Assembly: GCF_024300825.1 (NCBI RefSeq)
Contig: NZ_CP101323.1
Location: 1,302,001-1,366,000, forward strand
DNA: 64,000 nt
Reading direction: 5' to 3'
From: Natronomonas gomsonensis
GTDB lineage: Archaea > Halobacteriota > Halobacteria > Halobacteriales > Haloarculaceae
Positions 27,969 through 36,120 of this stretch are shown piece by piece (position 1 is the first letter of the stretch; the number at the start of each line of letters is the position of its first letter). The position numbers were made by a program, and so were the translations under genes. The notes beneath the pieces were generated by a model that worked only from the letters and a program-made list of their open reading frames with translations, searched no databases and was not told where the DNA came from.

Positions 27969-29456
27969 TCAGCCGAGTTCGACCCGAATCCGGTTGTCGG
28001 TGACGTGGAGGAACGTGACGACTTCGCCGTTGCCCTCGTACTGGATGACGCCCTGTGAATCGTCACCCATGTTGGCACTGTTCTGTTCATTGATGCTCAT
28101 GTCCAAGTCGTCGGACATCGCGAAGTAGTGTTTGACCGGGAGAGCCACTGATTCTTGAGTCCGGTCGTTTGGATACGTGATACTCGCGTCGTCGTCGGAA
28201 TGTTCGCTGAAGGAGATGGTGGTGTTGAAATCGCCGCTGGGGTCGCTTTGAAGATCGTACTTCCCACCGAGGGTGTCGTAATCCATGTACGTGAAGTTCA
28301 CACTCGTCGTAGTGAGGTCGACGGTGAGTTCAGGCTCGTCGTTGGCATTACAAGAGATTTCGAAATCACCGTCGCCGTGGCTCTCGTCGTTGACCCACGT
28401 GTGGTAGTCCTCCCCGCCGTTTGGGCTGTAATAAAAGATTACACGTGCAGTTCTAGTCTCGCCTGCGGCACAGTCGAATTTACCGCCGCCGCTGGCGCCG
28501 ACGTATATTTCGATTTCGGTACCCTTGTCGTCCTCGCCGTACATCGACCACCCGAAGTTGTTGAATTCGGAGTTCTGTTTGGTGGAGTCCTTGAATGTGA
28601 GTTCGAGTTGGTCCAACGAGTGACCGCTCTCCATGCCGCGGATGTTCAGTTCCTGTCCGTCAAGTACGTTGAACTCCCCCTGCGTCCCGAGCGTGACGAG
28701 TTGTGCGGTGACTGTTCCGTCGCTATCACACTCCGAAACCGTGCCGTCGGTCCGGTCTTGGAAGTAGTTTCGCCACCCCTCACAGTATCGACTCGTTATC
28801 TCGACGGTCATGTTCCCGTTCTGGACCGGGTTCAGGAGTTTCGTACTGCCGTCGGGGTAGGTCTCGCTTTCGTTGGCGAATATCTGCTCTGCGGTCTCGA
28901 CACGAGAGATTCCGGCATTTGCGGAGCCGCTGACGCTTCCGTCGCCGGAAACGCGGACGATGGGGAACGTCAGCGTCGCGCGTCGGTAGTGGAACTCCGG
29001 CGGGGAGACGAGTTGTGCGTCGCCGTCGTCGTCGGTCCGCCAGACGCCACCGCCCTGATAGGCGAGTTCGCTGTCGTCGGATTCGTAGACGACTGCACCG
29101 AGTGAGGCGTTGTAGATTTCGTACTCGTGGTCAGTTGCGTTGCTCTCGTTCCAGTTCTTGTGAATCAGTCGGACGTTTCCGGCGTCCTCGTCGACGGAGT
29201 ACTGTCCGCTGTTGGTCCCGAACTGCACCCGCTGGGAGTTGGATTCACCCAACGCGACTTGGGCGGCCTGGGAGTCGAACTGCGTCATCGACTGTTCGGC
29301 CTGTCCGACGCGGGAGTCCTGTTGGGCGTCGTCGAGTGCGGCGCCGCCGAACACCGCGAGTCCGACCGCACCCGTGAGCGTAATCCCGAGGATGAGCACG
29401 ATGCCGATGGGCGACGACTGCGCTCTGTCGTCTACACGGGACGGCGGACTGTCCAT
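27969..29456 (-). CDS. Large pilin-like protein 6 (DUF7289-like), opposite strand
   Basis: About 495 residues, very acidic. The start MDSPPSRVDDRAQSSPIGIV keeps the basic leader, Arg-Ala-Gln and a hydrophobic helix of a pilin-like protein, followed by an extracellular domain more than twice the size of the others. Cysteine pairs occur in SRYCEGWRN/VSECDSDG and GKFDCAAG/DFEISCNAN. I start it at ATG 29456; an ATG at 29462 adds two residues. TTATT 25-30 bases upstream fits a leaderless promoter. It converges on the pilus operon, so it has its own promoter, which would allow separate control of one large subunit. Confidence 0.78.
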   Translation of the reverse strand: MDSPPSRVDDRAQSSPIGIVLILGITLTGAVGLAVFGGAALDDAQQDSRVGQAEQSMTQFDSQAAQVALGESNSQRVQFGTNSGQYSVDEDAGNVRLIHKNWNESNATDHEYEIYNASLGAVVYESDDSELAYQGGGVWRTDDDGDAQLVSPPEFHYRRATLTFPIVRVSGDGSVSGSANAGISRVETAEQIFANESETYPDGSTKLLNPVQNGNMTVEITSRYCEGWRNYFQDRTDGTVSECDSDGTVTAQLVTLGTQGEFNVLDGQELNIRGMESGHSLDQLELTFKDSTKQNSEFNNFGWSMYGEDDKGTEIEIYVGASGGGKFDCAAGETRTARVIFYYSPNGGEDYHTWVNDESHGDGDFEISCNANDEPELTVDLTTTSVNFTYMDYDTLGGKYDLQSDPSGDFNTTISFSEHSDDDASITYPNDRTQESVALPVKHYFAMSDDLDMSINEQNSANMGDDSQGVIQYEGNGEVVTFLHVTDNRIRVELG

Positions 29457-29639
29457 ACACACTTCGGGTGTTACACGACAATAAGCGACGTGGCCGTTTC
29501 AGAGCGCGTGTTCGGAGTCTCCGACGTGGGTGCTGCGAACACGCCGTACCGCCCCCACTCCGAGAGTCGACAGTTGCACACATGGTCCGGTGTTCAGACA
29601 GTTCTCAGCGATATAAGACATCATAACTGACCGTTCGTT

Positions 29640-29748
29640 CTAAAATGCACTACTAGACAGAAATGGCCAAAATATTAATATGATATAATGTATTAAACTG
29701 AATCCCAATCAATCGTTAAGTGTCTCGGACGTGCTACAGCATGACACG
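29640..29748 (+). promoter_or_regulatory. Very AT-rich promoter region
   Basis: A strongly AT-rich stretch (AAAATATTAATATGATATAA around 29670-29688) lies upstream of a 32-codon gene. TTAAGTG at 29716-29722 is about 27-33 bases before its ATG and could be the TATA element of a leaderless message. Confidence 0.45.
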
Positions 29749-29847
29749 ATGGCAGAGAAAGCAACCCTCAAAGAGATCGACCACACACCACCGACGGGCG
29801 AGTCGGTGTCGAACGTCTGGGACCGCGGCGTGGAAGACGACGACTGA
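29749..29847 (+). CDS. Putative 32-residue acidic small protein
   Basis: The frame encodes MAEKATLKEIDHTPPTGESV and ends in Asp-Asp-Asp. The acidic composition matches real haloarchaeal proteins, while the overlapping frames give arginine-rich nonsense. A TATA-like element sits at leaderless distance behind an AT-rich region. No function is recognised and no cysteine or membrane segment is present. It could be a real small protein or a relic of a longer gene. Confidence 0.45.
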   Translation: MAEKATLKEIDHTPPTGESVSNVWDRGVEDDD

Positions 29848-29930
29848 GTTCCTCGCGTTTATCAGTTCAGTTGTGTTTTCGGAGCCGTGGCTCCCGCGAG
29901 ATTGAATAGGAACCGGCCGTTTGTCCACGT

Positions 29931-30161
29931 ATGGACATCGATACAGACGAGCTACTCGCCTCGCTGACACCACGAGAAGAGAATCCCGCAATCAAGTCCT
30001 ACCAGAACACGGTCGCCGTCGCCTGCCCAGCCTGCGAGGAGCCCTTCGACGACCTCGTCGTCTGCAAGCAAAACCCCACGAGCCTCAACCTCTCGAAACA
30101 GCTCGACCTCTGTGTCGGCGTCGAGGACGGACAGGCGTTCATCTTCACGCACAAACCCTAG
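29931..30161 (+). CDS. Small protein of the haloarchaeal 'flagella cluster' family (DUF7385-like)
   Basis: 76 residues with VACPACEEPFDDLVVCKQNP, a CPxC plus a third cysteine that may bind a metal, and the ending DGQAFIFTHKP. I recall a haloarchaeal family of this size and motif annotated as flagella cluster protein (DUF7385). Its place next to a pilus-like locus is suggestive but no archaellum genes are present, so a motility role is unproven. It overlaps the convergent small membrane protein by four bases. Confidence 0.7.
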   Translation: MDIDTDELLASLTPREENPAIKSYQNTVAVACPACEEPFDDLVVCKQNPTSLNLSKQLDLCVGVEDGQAFIFTHKP

Positions 30162-30343
30162 CTCCACGGCCCCACGTCGAAGACGTTGCCGGCCACCCAC
30201 CCGACGAGAAACGGCGTGACGATGGCCAGACACGCGATTCCCATGTAGCGCGCGGGCGGCGGCTGGAGGGCGAGATAGACGAGATACAGCGTGCCGACGA
30301 CCGGCAGGGACCGACTGAGAAGCGAACGCACTTTCGAGTACAT
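30158..30343 (-). CDS. Small membrane protein (two segments)
   Basis: About 61 residues from ATG 30343 (MYSKVRSLLSRSLPVVGTLY). Two hydrophobic segments flank PPPARYMG, and the C-terminus is VAGNVFDVGPWS. No family name is recalled with certainty. The frame is open to 30370 but the shorter start gives a normal amphipathic basic N-terminus. It converges on the preceding gene with a four-base overlap. Confidence 0.6.
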   Translation of the reverse strand: MYSKVRSLLSRSLPVVGTLYLVYLALQPPPARYMGIACLAIVTPFLVGWVAGNVFDVGPWS

Positions 30344-30445
30344 ACGCCCCGTTCCGGGAGCGATGGCCAAGAGCGTGCCGTCTACTGACGGGACCCGTCA
30401 TGAGAGGCACAACGCTTACCAGAGCGTGACGGCGAGTGACCGGGT

Positions 30446-30904
30446 ATGCGTCGTCGCCAGTATCTCGCCGGCTTGACAATGGCGAGCAGCGTCCTCCTCG
30501 CGGGCTGTAGCGGAAACGGTGACACGACGGCAACGCCCGACAGCGAGAACAGCGACATCAGACGGGAGGCGTTCAGGGAGGCCCTGACAGAGAGCGACAT
30601 CACCGTTCGCGAACTCGCCATCGACGACGAGTCCCACGTCAACCTCGAGTACGAACCCGCCGAACCGACCGAGGAAAGCGTCAGGAACAGCATCGACGCC
30701 GCCGCGAGAGCGTTTTTCGACCGCGTGTACGGTGAAAGCGGGTGGGCCGTCGAGCGACTCGACGCTCGCGTCGTCGTCGACGGAACCCTGGTGGCGACGT
30801 GGCAGATGAAATCCGAGTGGATAGAGCAGTACCTCGAAGGACGGATTTCCCGCGAGGAGATGGCCGCGAGAGTCGAAGACAGCGTCGAGCGACACGACCA
30901 GTAG
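30446..30904 (+). CDS. Tat-exported haloarchaeal lipoprotein (DUF8159-like)
   Basis: 152 residues. The N-terminus MRRRQYLAGLTMASSVLLAG has a twin-arginine motif and a lipobox (LAGC), so it should be exported by the Tat route and anchored by a lipid at Cys-22. The mature part is an acidic alpha-beta domain with SGWAVERLDARVVVDGTLVA and a C-terminal helix. From memory it resembles DUF8159. No enzyme motif is visible. It stands alone, with no close neighbour on the same strand. Confidence 0.78.
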   Translation: MRRRQYLAGLTMASSVLLAGCSGNGDTTATPDSENSDIRREAFREALTESDITVRELAIDDESHVNLEYEPAEPTEESVRNSIDAAARAFFDRVYGESGWAVERLDARVVVDGTLVATWQMKSEWIEQYLEGRISREEMAARVEDSVERHDQ

Positions 30905-31055
30905 CACCAATCCGAACCGGGAAATCGCCGCCTTCGATGGCGTCATCGTCACTGACCGAGTAACCGACGACCGACCCGGAAATAAGAACTTTGTCGATTG
31001 GGCAATTCTAGCACTCAGGGCGATGGAGGGGATTGGGTGAACAACGAGCGTCCGG

Positions 31056-31376
31056 GTGAGCGTCTCGGTTCCGACGGCTGATCTCGTGTTGGAGCGGCTG
31101 CTCGCCGAACGTTCCATCAGCCACGTCAGAATCGACCGCATCGCTGCCTTCGATGAATCCCTCGTTCCGTATCTGTGGATGACGGAAGCGGACACAGACA
31201 CCACGACGCAGGCCCTCCGTGCGGACCCCGATGTCGGGTCGTTCGAAGTCATCGATACGTTCGGGTGCGACACCCTCGTCCGCGTCGGATGGGTCCCGGA
31301 CGCCACCGAGTTCGTCGAGGGACTCACCGAGTCCGATGCGGTCCTCGTCGAGGCGACCAGCGACGCCCGACCGCCG
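31056..31376 (+). pseudogene. Remnant of a Bat (bacterio-opsin activator)-type regulator, N-terminal part only
   Basis: About 107 codons (VSVPTADLVLERLLAERSIS, ESLVPYLWMTEADTDT, VRVGWVPDATEFVEGL) match the start of the BAT sensory domain of HTH-10 regulators, which normally runs to ~150 residues and is followed by a ~50-residue HTH. The rest of the domain and the whole HTH are gone. An in-frame TGA at 31038 precedes ACAACGAGCGTCCGG, which reads TTSVRV as in a typical family start, so the original ATG appears lost by a small change. The frame runs without a stop into the PPOX gene, but that gene has its own promoter. Confidence 0.72.
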
Positions 31377-31412
31377 GCCCGTTTTTTAACGCTCCGCGCC
31401 CTACCGATTCGT

Positions 31413-31862
31413 ATGACAGTTCCTGACTCCGTGGCGATGGACGACGACGAGCGAGACGCGTTCCTCGGCGACGGCGGAACGGGCGTTATCTCCTTCCCGA
31501 CCGACGGCGACGAAGCGCCGCACTCGATTCCAGTTTCCTACGGGTACGACACCGCCGAGGAGACGTTCTACTTCCGACTCGCCGCCGGCGAGGGCCGCGA
31601 AAAGAGCGACCTCCTCGACCGGTCGGTCTCGTTCGTGACTTACGGCACCACCGATGGCACCTGGCAGAGCGTCGTCGCCGAGGGGCGACTCGAAGAGACG
31701 ACCGACGCCTCGATTGCGACGGAGACCCTCGAAGGCCTCGAACGCGTCCGGATTCCGCTCGTCGACATCTTCGGACAGCCGCCTGCGGACGTCCCCTTCA
31801 AGTTCTACCGACTCGCTCCCGAGTCGTTGACCGCTCGAAAGGAATCCTCGACGAGCGTCTGA
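31413..31862 (+). CDS. Pyridoxamine-5'-phosphate-oxidase-family flavin/F420-binding protein
   Basis: 149 residues from ATG 31413 with TTTTTTAAC at 31382-31390, the right distance for a leaderless promoter. The split-barrel fold is indicated by FLGDGGTGVISFPTDGDEAP, HSIPVSYGYD, TFYFRLAAGEGREKSDLLD and VSFVTYG, as in haloarchaeal PPOX-family proteins of about 150 residues. It probably binds FMN or F420; the substrate is unknown. The open frame continues upstream into the Bat remnant to 31056, giving a 268-residue fusion frame that is unlikely to be the main product. Confidence 0.82.
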   Translation: MTVPDSVAMDDDERDAFLGDGGTGVISFPTDGDEAPHSIPVSYGYDTAEETFYFRLAAGEGREKSDLLDRSVSFVTYGTTDGTWQSVVAEGRLEETTDASIATETLEGLERVRIPLVDIFGQPPADVPFKFYRLAPESLTARKESSTSV

Positions 31863-31888
31863 GTAATCGAGGACCGCTACACCATAGA

Positions 31889-31934
31889 ACTCGCCGGGAC
31901 TCCCGCGAGCGAAGCGAGCGGGAGGTCGGCGAGT
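31889..31934. repeat. Imperfect inverted repeat downstream of PPOX and tRNA-Ala
   Basis: ACTCGCCGGGACTCCCGC pairs imperfectly with GCGGGAGGTCGGCGAGT around a GAGCGAAGCGA loop. It lies between two convergent units (PPOX and tRNA-Ala) and may end both transcripts. Its left arm repeats 11 bases of the tRNA 3' half. Confidence 0.5.
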
Positions 31935-31968
31935 CCGCTGACTGAGGGAGCGAAGCGACCGAAGGAAG

Positions 31969-32040
31969 TGGACTCGCCGGGATTTGAACCCGGGGCCTTC
32001 CCCGTGCCAGGGGGATGATCTACCACTGATCTACGAGCCC
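31969..32040 (-). tRNA. tRNA-Ala (GGC anticodon)
   Basis: Read on the minus strand it starts GGGCTCGTAGATCAGTGG. The acceptor stem GGGCTCG pairs with CGAGTCC (one G-U), the anticodon arm TCCCC-CTGGCAC-GGGGA places GGC at positions 34-36, and the T arm has the GTTCAAATC loop. Discriminator base is A and the CCA end is not encoded. No intron is present. Confidence 0.95.
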
Positions 32041-32217
32041 TCGAACGCACCCGTTTCTATCCGGACCGAATTCATAAACCCATCGAAGCGGCGGTCCCTC
32101 TGAGGATGCGACACACGTTCATCGGTCGTTCACAACTCCAGTTGGACTAGTGGAAGTGTACCGAGAGTCGCCGTTCGCTCCGTTAGAGTCAAACACCTGC
32201 CCGCAGAATCATGTGGT

Positions 32218-32634
32218 ATGAGCACAGAGGGAGAACAGCGAACGATTAGGTGTCTGGTGGCGAAGGTCGGCCTCGACGGCCATGACCGCGGCGCTCACGT
32301 CATCGCTCGGGCGTTCCGCGACGCCGGCTTCGAAGTGATTTACTCCGGACTGCACAAATCGCCCGACGAAATCGTCCAGGCGGCGGTTCAGGAGGACGTC
32401 GATGTCCTCGGCATCTCGATTCTGTCGGGTGCCCACGACACGCTCGTCCCGAAAATCATCGACGGGCTGAAAGAGTACGACGCCTTCGAGGACACTCTCG
32501 TGTTGGTCGGTGGCATCGTCCCCGACGACGACCGAGAGGAACTGTACGAGTTGGGTGTCGCGGAGATATTCGGCCCCGGCTCTTCGATGCAGGACACCAT
32601 CGATTTCGTCCGCGAGAACGCCCCGGAACGATAG
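32218..32634 (+). CDS. Methylmalonyl-CoA mutase, cobalamin-binding (small/C-terminal) subunit
   Basis: 138 residues forming a stand-alone B12-binding domain. The cobalamin motif KVGLDGHDRGAHVIARAF supplies the axial histidine, followed by SGLHKSPDEIVQAA and SILSGAHDTLVPKII. With the separate catalytic subunit, not in this window, it converts methylmalonyl-CoA to succinyl-CoA. The MeaB chaperone gene starts directly after its stop, so the pair forms an operon. Confidence 0.93.
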   Translation: MSTEGEQRTIRCLVAKVGLDGHDRGAHVIARAFRDAGFEVIYSGLHKSPDEIVQAAVQEDVDVLGISILSGAHDTLVPKIIDGLKEYDAFEDTLVLVGGIVPDDDREELYELGVAEIFGPGSSMQDTIDFVRENAPER

Positions 32635-33672
32635 ATGACTGAGGAAGCGACGCTCATCGACGACCTGTTGGCGGGAAAACACCGCGCGCTCGCCCGCGTC
32701 ATCACGAAAATCGAGAACCGCAGTCCGGGGTATCGGGAACTCGTCTCCAAACTGCACGAACACACTGGGAGCGCGGAAGTCGTCGGTATCACCGGCTCTC
32801 CGGGTGCCGGAAAGTCGACGCTCGTCGACAAGATGGCATCGACGTACCGCGAGCGCGGCGAGACGGTCGGCGTCATCGCCATCGACCCCTCCTCGCCGTT
32901 CACCGGCGGCGCCGTGTTGGGCGACCGCATTCGGATGGCCTCGAACGTCGGCGACATGGACGTGTTCTTCCGGTCGATGTCGGCCCGGGGGTCTCTGGGA
33001 GGCCTCTCGACGGCGACGACTGACGCCGTGAAAGCGCTCGACGCCTTCGGCAAGGACAGAATCATCGTCGAGACGGTCGGTGCCGGCCAAAACGAAATCG
33101 AAATCGTCAAAACCGCAGACACGGTCGCCGTGTTGGTGCCACCGGGTTCCGGCGACGACGTACAGATGCTGAAGGCAGGCATCCTCGAAATCGCGGACAT
33201 CTTCGTCGTCAATAAAGCAGACATGGACGGCGCCGACCGCACGGTAAAGGAACTCCGGGAGATGATTCACATGCAGGACGCCGGTCCGATGGCTGGACAC
33301 CACGGTGCCGACGCCATCGAATCCAGCGACGACACCGAAGACGAGGACACCGGCTGGGAGCCCCAAATCATCGAGACGGTGGCGAAAACCGGCGAAGGCG
33401 TCGAGGAGTTCCTCGAAACGCTGGAGAAACACGCCGTGTGGCTCGAAGAGACGGGCGAGTTGGAGGAACAAGCACGCCAGCGGTACGGCGCCGAGATTCG
33501 GACGCTGCTTCGGGAAGACACCGCCGACCTCATCGAAACCGAATTAGAGGAGAGAGGCGGTCTGGACGAGTACATCGACGCGGTGTTGGCTCGGGAGACC
33601 GACCCCTACACGGTCGCCGACGAGGTCCTCGCACCGCTGGCGGAGTGTGTCGAACGGCAGCGGGACCGGTAG
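32635..33672 (+). CDS. meaB: MeaB-type GTPase, methylmalonyl-CoA mutase chaperone
   Basis: 345 residues of the G3E family. Walker [17 protein letters not shown] (about residue 53), [28 protein letters not shown] and the guanine motif [10 protein letters not shown] are all present. MeaB guards the mutase against inactivation and gates cobalamin loading, using GTP. It starts one base after the B12-binding subunit stop. An acidic insert near residue 220 ([13 protein letters not shown]) is longer than in bacterial relatives. The older name ArgK transport ATPase should not be used. Confidence 0.93.
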   Translation: MTEEATLIDDLLAGKHRALARVITKIENRSPGYRELVSKLHEHTGSAEVVGITGSPGAGKSTLVDKMASTYRERGETVGVIAIDPSSPFTGGAVLGDRIRMASNVGDMDVFFRSMSARGSLGGLSTATTDAVKALDAFGKDRIIVETVGAGQNEIEIVKTADTVAVLVPPGSGDDVQMLKAGILEIADIFVVNKADMDGADRTVKELREMIHMQDAGPMAGHHGADAIESSDDTEDEDTGWEPQIIETVAKTGEGVEEFLETLEKHAVWLEETGELEEQARQRYGAEIRTLLREDTADLIETELEERGGLDEYIDAVLARETDPYTVADEVLAPLAECVERQRDR

Positions 33673-33728
33673 CCGCGAAGGTGGCCGAGGGCGGTAGTTC
33701 TAAGCGACGGACGGCCCTGAATCGTCGT

Positions 33729-34649
33729 ATGAACCTGAAGCGACTGCTGGGCGGTACCGCCGTGGGTGTCGGCGCCACCGCCGTCGGCAACCGACTGCTA
33801 CGCGGGGAGCGTTCGGACCTCGACCCGCCGCTCGGTCGGCCACTGTCGACGTACCGGTGGCGGGGGTTCGACATCGCCTACACCGAGGCCGGCGACCCCG
33901 ATTCACCAGACCTCGTGTTGTTTCACGGCATCAACGCCGCCGGGTCGAGCCACGAGTTCCGGTACGTGGTCGATGCCTTAGCCGAGGAGTACCACGTCAT
34001 CGCCCCGGACTTACCGGGGTTCGGCCACTCCGACCGACCACCGCTTCTGTACTCGGGGGCGCTGTACGTCGCGTTCGTCAGGGATTTCCTCCGAGACTGT
34101 GCCGACGACCCGACGGTGCTGGCGTCGTCGCTTTCGGCGGCGTACACGGCCGTCGCCGCCGCCGATAGCGACCTCGCGGTCGATTCGTACCTCTTCGTCT
34201 GTCCGACCGCCTCGACGATACCGGGCCGGCGAACGTGGCTCCGGTCGCTGCTCCGCTCGCCCGTCGTCGGTGAGGGGTTGTACAACCTCCTCGTCTCGAA
34301 GCCCTCTATTCGGTACTTCCTCGTCGACCACGGGTTCGCACGGGAGTCGTCGATTACCGAGGAGTGGGTCGATTACGACTGGACGACGGCCCACCAGCCC
34401 GGCGCTCGATTCGCACCTGCCACCTTCGTGAGCGGCTTCATGGACCTCGATGTCGACCTCGGGGCGACGCTCGCGGAACTCGACGTGCCGACGACCATCG
34501 TCTGGGGTCGGGACGCCGAGTTGCCGCCGCTGTCGACCGGTCGGACGCTCGCGGAGTCGGCCGAGGCACGCCTCGTGGTCTTCGACGACGCCGACCTCCT
34601 GCCACACGCCGAACACCCTGAAGCGTTCGTCGATTTCTTCACCGACTAG
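33729..34649 (+). CDS. Alpha/beta-fold hydrolase
   Basis: About 306 residues. [20 protein letters not shown] supplies the oxyanion strand, [20 protein letters not shown] follows, and the acid and histidine of the triad lie in [12 protein letters not shown] and [12 protein letters not shown]. The nucleophile elbow reads [14 protein letters not shown], so the usual first Gly of GxSxG is Ser, as in some haloarchaeal relatives. The basic N-terminus with [16 protein letters not shown] may be a membrane-associated stretch. Substrate unknown. Its end overlaps the convergent response regulator by four bases. Confidence 0.82.
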   Translation: MNLKRLLGGTAVGVGATAVGNRLLRGERSDLDPPLGRPLSTYRWRGFDIAYTEAGDPDSPDLVLFHGINAAGSSHEFRYVVDALAEEYHVIAPDLPGFGHSDRPPLLYSGALYVAFVRDFLRDCADDPTVLASSLSAAYTAVAAADSDLAVDSYLFVCPTASTIPGRRTWLRSLLRSPVVGEGLYNLLVSKPSIRYFLVDHGFARESSITEEWVDYDWTTAHQPGARFAPATFVSGFMDLDVDLGATLAELDVPTTIVWGRDAELPPLSTGRTLAESAEARLVVFDDADLLPHAEHPEAFVDFFTD

Positions 34650-35671
34650 GAGAGTTCCACGGACACCGGGACCGCCGACGGTGGGTCCCGCTCCAGCAGT
34701 TCTCCGATGGCGTCCAGTTCCGCACGGAGCCCGTCCTCGTCGCCGCTCTCGAGGGCCGCGTGAGCCGCTTCGAGACGGCTTCGAGCCGAGCGAACCGCCT
34801 CCTCGCGATCGCGGGCCCACTCGCTGGTGAGTTCGTGGCCGAGCCAGTCGGCGAGCAACTCGACGAACGCCCGTTCCCACCCGGTAAACTCGCCGCGACC
34901 GCTACGGCTACAGAAACACAGCGTCCCGTAGCGCTCGTCGCCGACGTAGACGGGCGCTCCGATGTAGCTGTTGAAGCCGTCTTCGGGGGGTTCAGCCGAC
35001 GCCTCGGCAGTGACGGCGACGGTTCCGCTGTCGTCAAGCGTCGGGTCGCCGATGTCGTCCGCGAACGGTATCTCCCCGTCCGTCGGGAACGGAAGCGCCC
35101 CTTCGAGGCTTTCGACGACGACCTCGGTGTCGCCGTCGAAGCCCTGCAGGAACGCCCCGTATTCGAGCTCGAGCGTCTCACGACCCAGCGACAGCAATCC
35201 CTCGACGGGCGTCGAGACGCTGTCGATGACGGTTCGGGCGAGGTTTCGAAGCGCCGCTTCCCGGCGGCTGGCTTCGGCCTCGGCCCGGTACCGCGCCGCG
35301 GCGTTTTCGATGCGGTTGGCGAGGACGCGCCACTGTTCGCTCCCACGTCGCTTCCGGAAGTAGTCGGTAACGCCCTCGGAGACGGCTTCGCTGGCGATTT
35401 CCTCGCTCCCACGGGCGGTGAAGAGGATGAACGGGATGTCGGGTTCCATCTGCCGGACGTACCGGAGGAGTTCGAGACCGGTCATCTCCGGCATGTGATA
35501 GTCGCTGACCACGCAGTCGATTCCGCCGTCATCGACTGCCTCGAGTGCCTCGTTGGGGTCCGTCTCGACCCGGATGGAGAACTCCTCGCGAAGTTCGCCG
35601 AGTTGATTTGCCATCAGGTCGGCGAGGGAGGGGTCGTCGTCGACGAGGAGAACCCGGATAGAGGCAGCCAT
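34646..35671 (-). CDS. Response regulator with receiver and GAF domains
   Basis: About 341 residues from ATG 35671. The receiver domain covers ~120 residues with the acidic pocket [10 protein letters not shown], phosphoacceptor Asp in [17 protein letters not shown], and the switch region FILFTARGS; the conserved lysine is in [10 protein letters not shown] helix links it to a GAF domain (about residues 145-275, with [20 protein letters not shown]) and an acidic coiled tail. There is no DNA-binding or kinase domain, so output is likely through protein contacts. The matching histidine kinase is not in the window. Confidence 0.87.
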   Translation of the reverse strand: MAASIRVLLVDDDPSLADLMANQLGELREEFSIRVETDPNEALEAVDDGGIDCVVSDYHMPEMTGLELLRYVRQMEPDIPFILFTARGSEEIASEAVSEGVTDYFRKRRGSEQWRVLANRIENAAARYRAEAEASRREAALRNLARTVIDSVSTPVEGLLSLGRETLELEYGAFLQGFDGDTEVVVESLEGALPFPTDGEIPFADDIGDPTLDDSGTVAVTAEASAEPPEDGFNSYIGAPVYVGDERYGTLCFCSRSGRGEFTGWERAFVELLADWLGHELTSEWARDREEAVRSARSRLEAAHAALESGDEDGLRAELDAIGELLERDPPSAVPVSVELS

Positions 35672-35736
35672 GCCAGTTAGGTCGAGATACGCAAAATTAA
35701 CCTTTCGGTCCAACTCACCGTCCGTGGACCGGTGTC

Positions 35737-36120
35737 CTATCGTGGCCTGAACGTCACGACGCGCTCGCCCTCGGTGGTCGTCTCCTCGACATCGACGCCG
35801 ACGACGAACCCCGGGCCGGGTTCTTCGTCGGTGCCGCGGACGACGCCGGTGAGACGGACGGGTCCGAAGTCGACGATAGCGGTGACGTAGGGCGCGTCGT
35901 CGGCGAACTGCGGGCCGGGGACGGACACCGTCGTCGCCGCAACGACCTCGCCTGCGTCGGGAAGCGGTTCGTCAGTGAGGTCGCGGCTGCCACACTCGGG
36001 ACAGACCCGCCGCGGCGGTAGCGAACCGTGTCCCTCCGGGCAGGCGAGGTAGTAGCCTTCGCCGTCCTCGATAGCGTCGAGGAGGTTGTCGTAGCCGTTG
36101 TGGCGCATTTCGGGGCTCAT
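35737..36120 (-). CDS. DUF35 OB-fold protein with zinc ribbon, thiolase partner
   Basis: 127 residues. The N-terminal zinc ribbon has Cys and His ligands in YLACPEGHGSLPPRRVCPEC and an OB fold follows (VVAATTVSVPGPQFADDAPY, VRLTGVVRGTD). In archaea this family bridges thiolase and a partner enzyme and may carry acyl-CoA intermediates between them. The start overlaps the thiolase stop by four bases, which supports a complex of the two. Confidence 0.88.
   Translation of the reverse strand: MSPEMRHNGYDNLLDAIEDGEGYYLACPEGHGSLPPRRVCPECGSRDLTDEPLPDAGEVVAATTVSVPGPQFADDAPYVTAIVDFGPVRLTGVVRGTDEEPGPGFVVGVDVEETTTEGERVVTFRPR

Noticed and set aside
29720-29905. 60-codon frame overlapping the 32-residue small protein
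   Set aside because: It is rich in Arg, Thr and Ser, unlike haloarchaeal proteins, while the overlapping acidic frame fits better.
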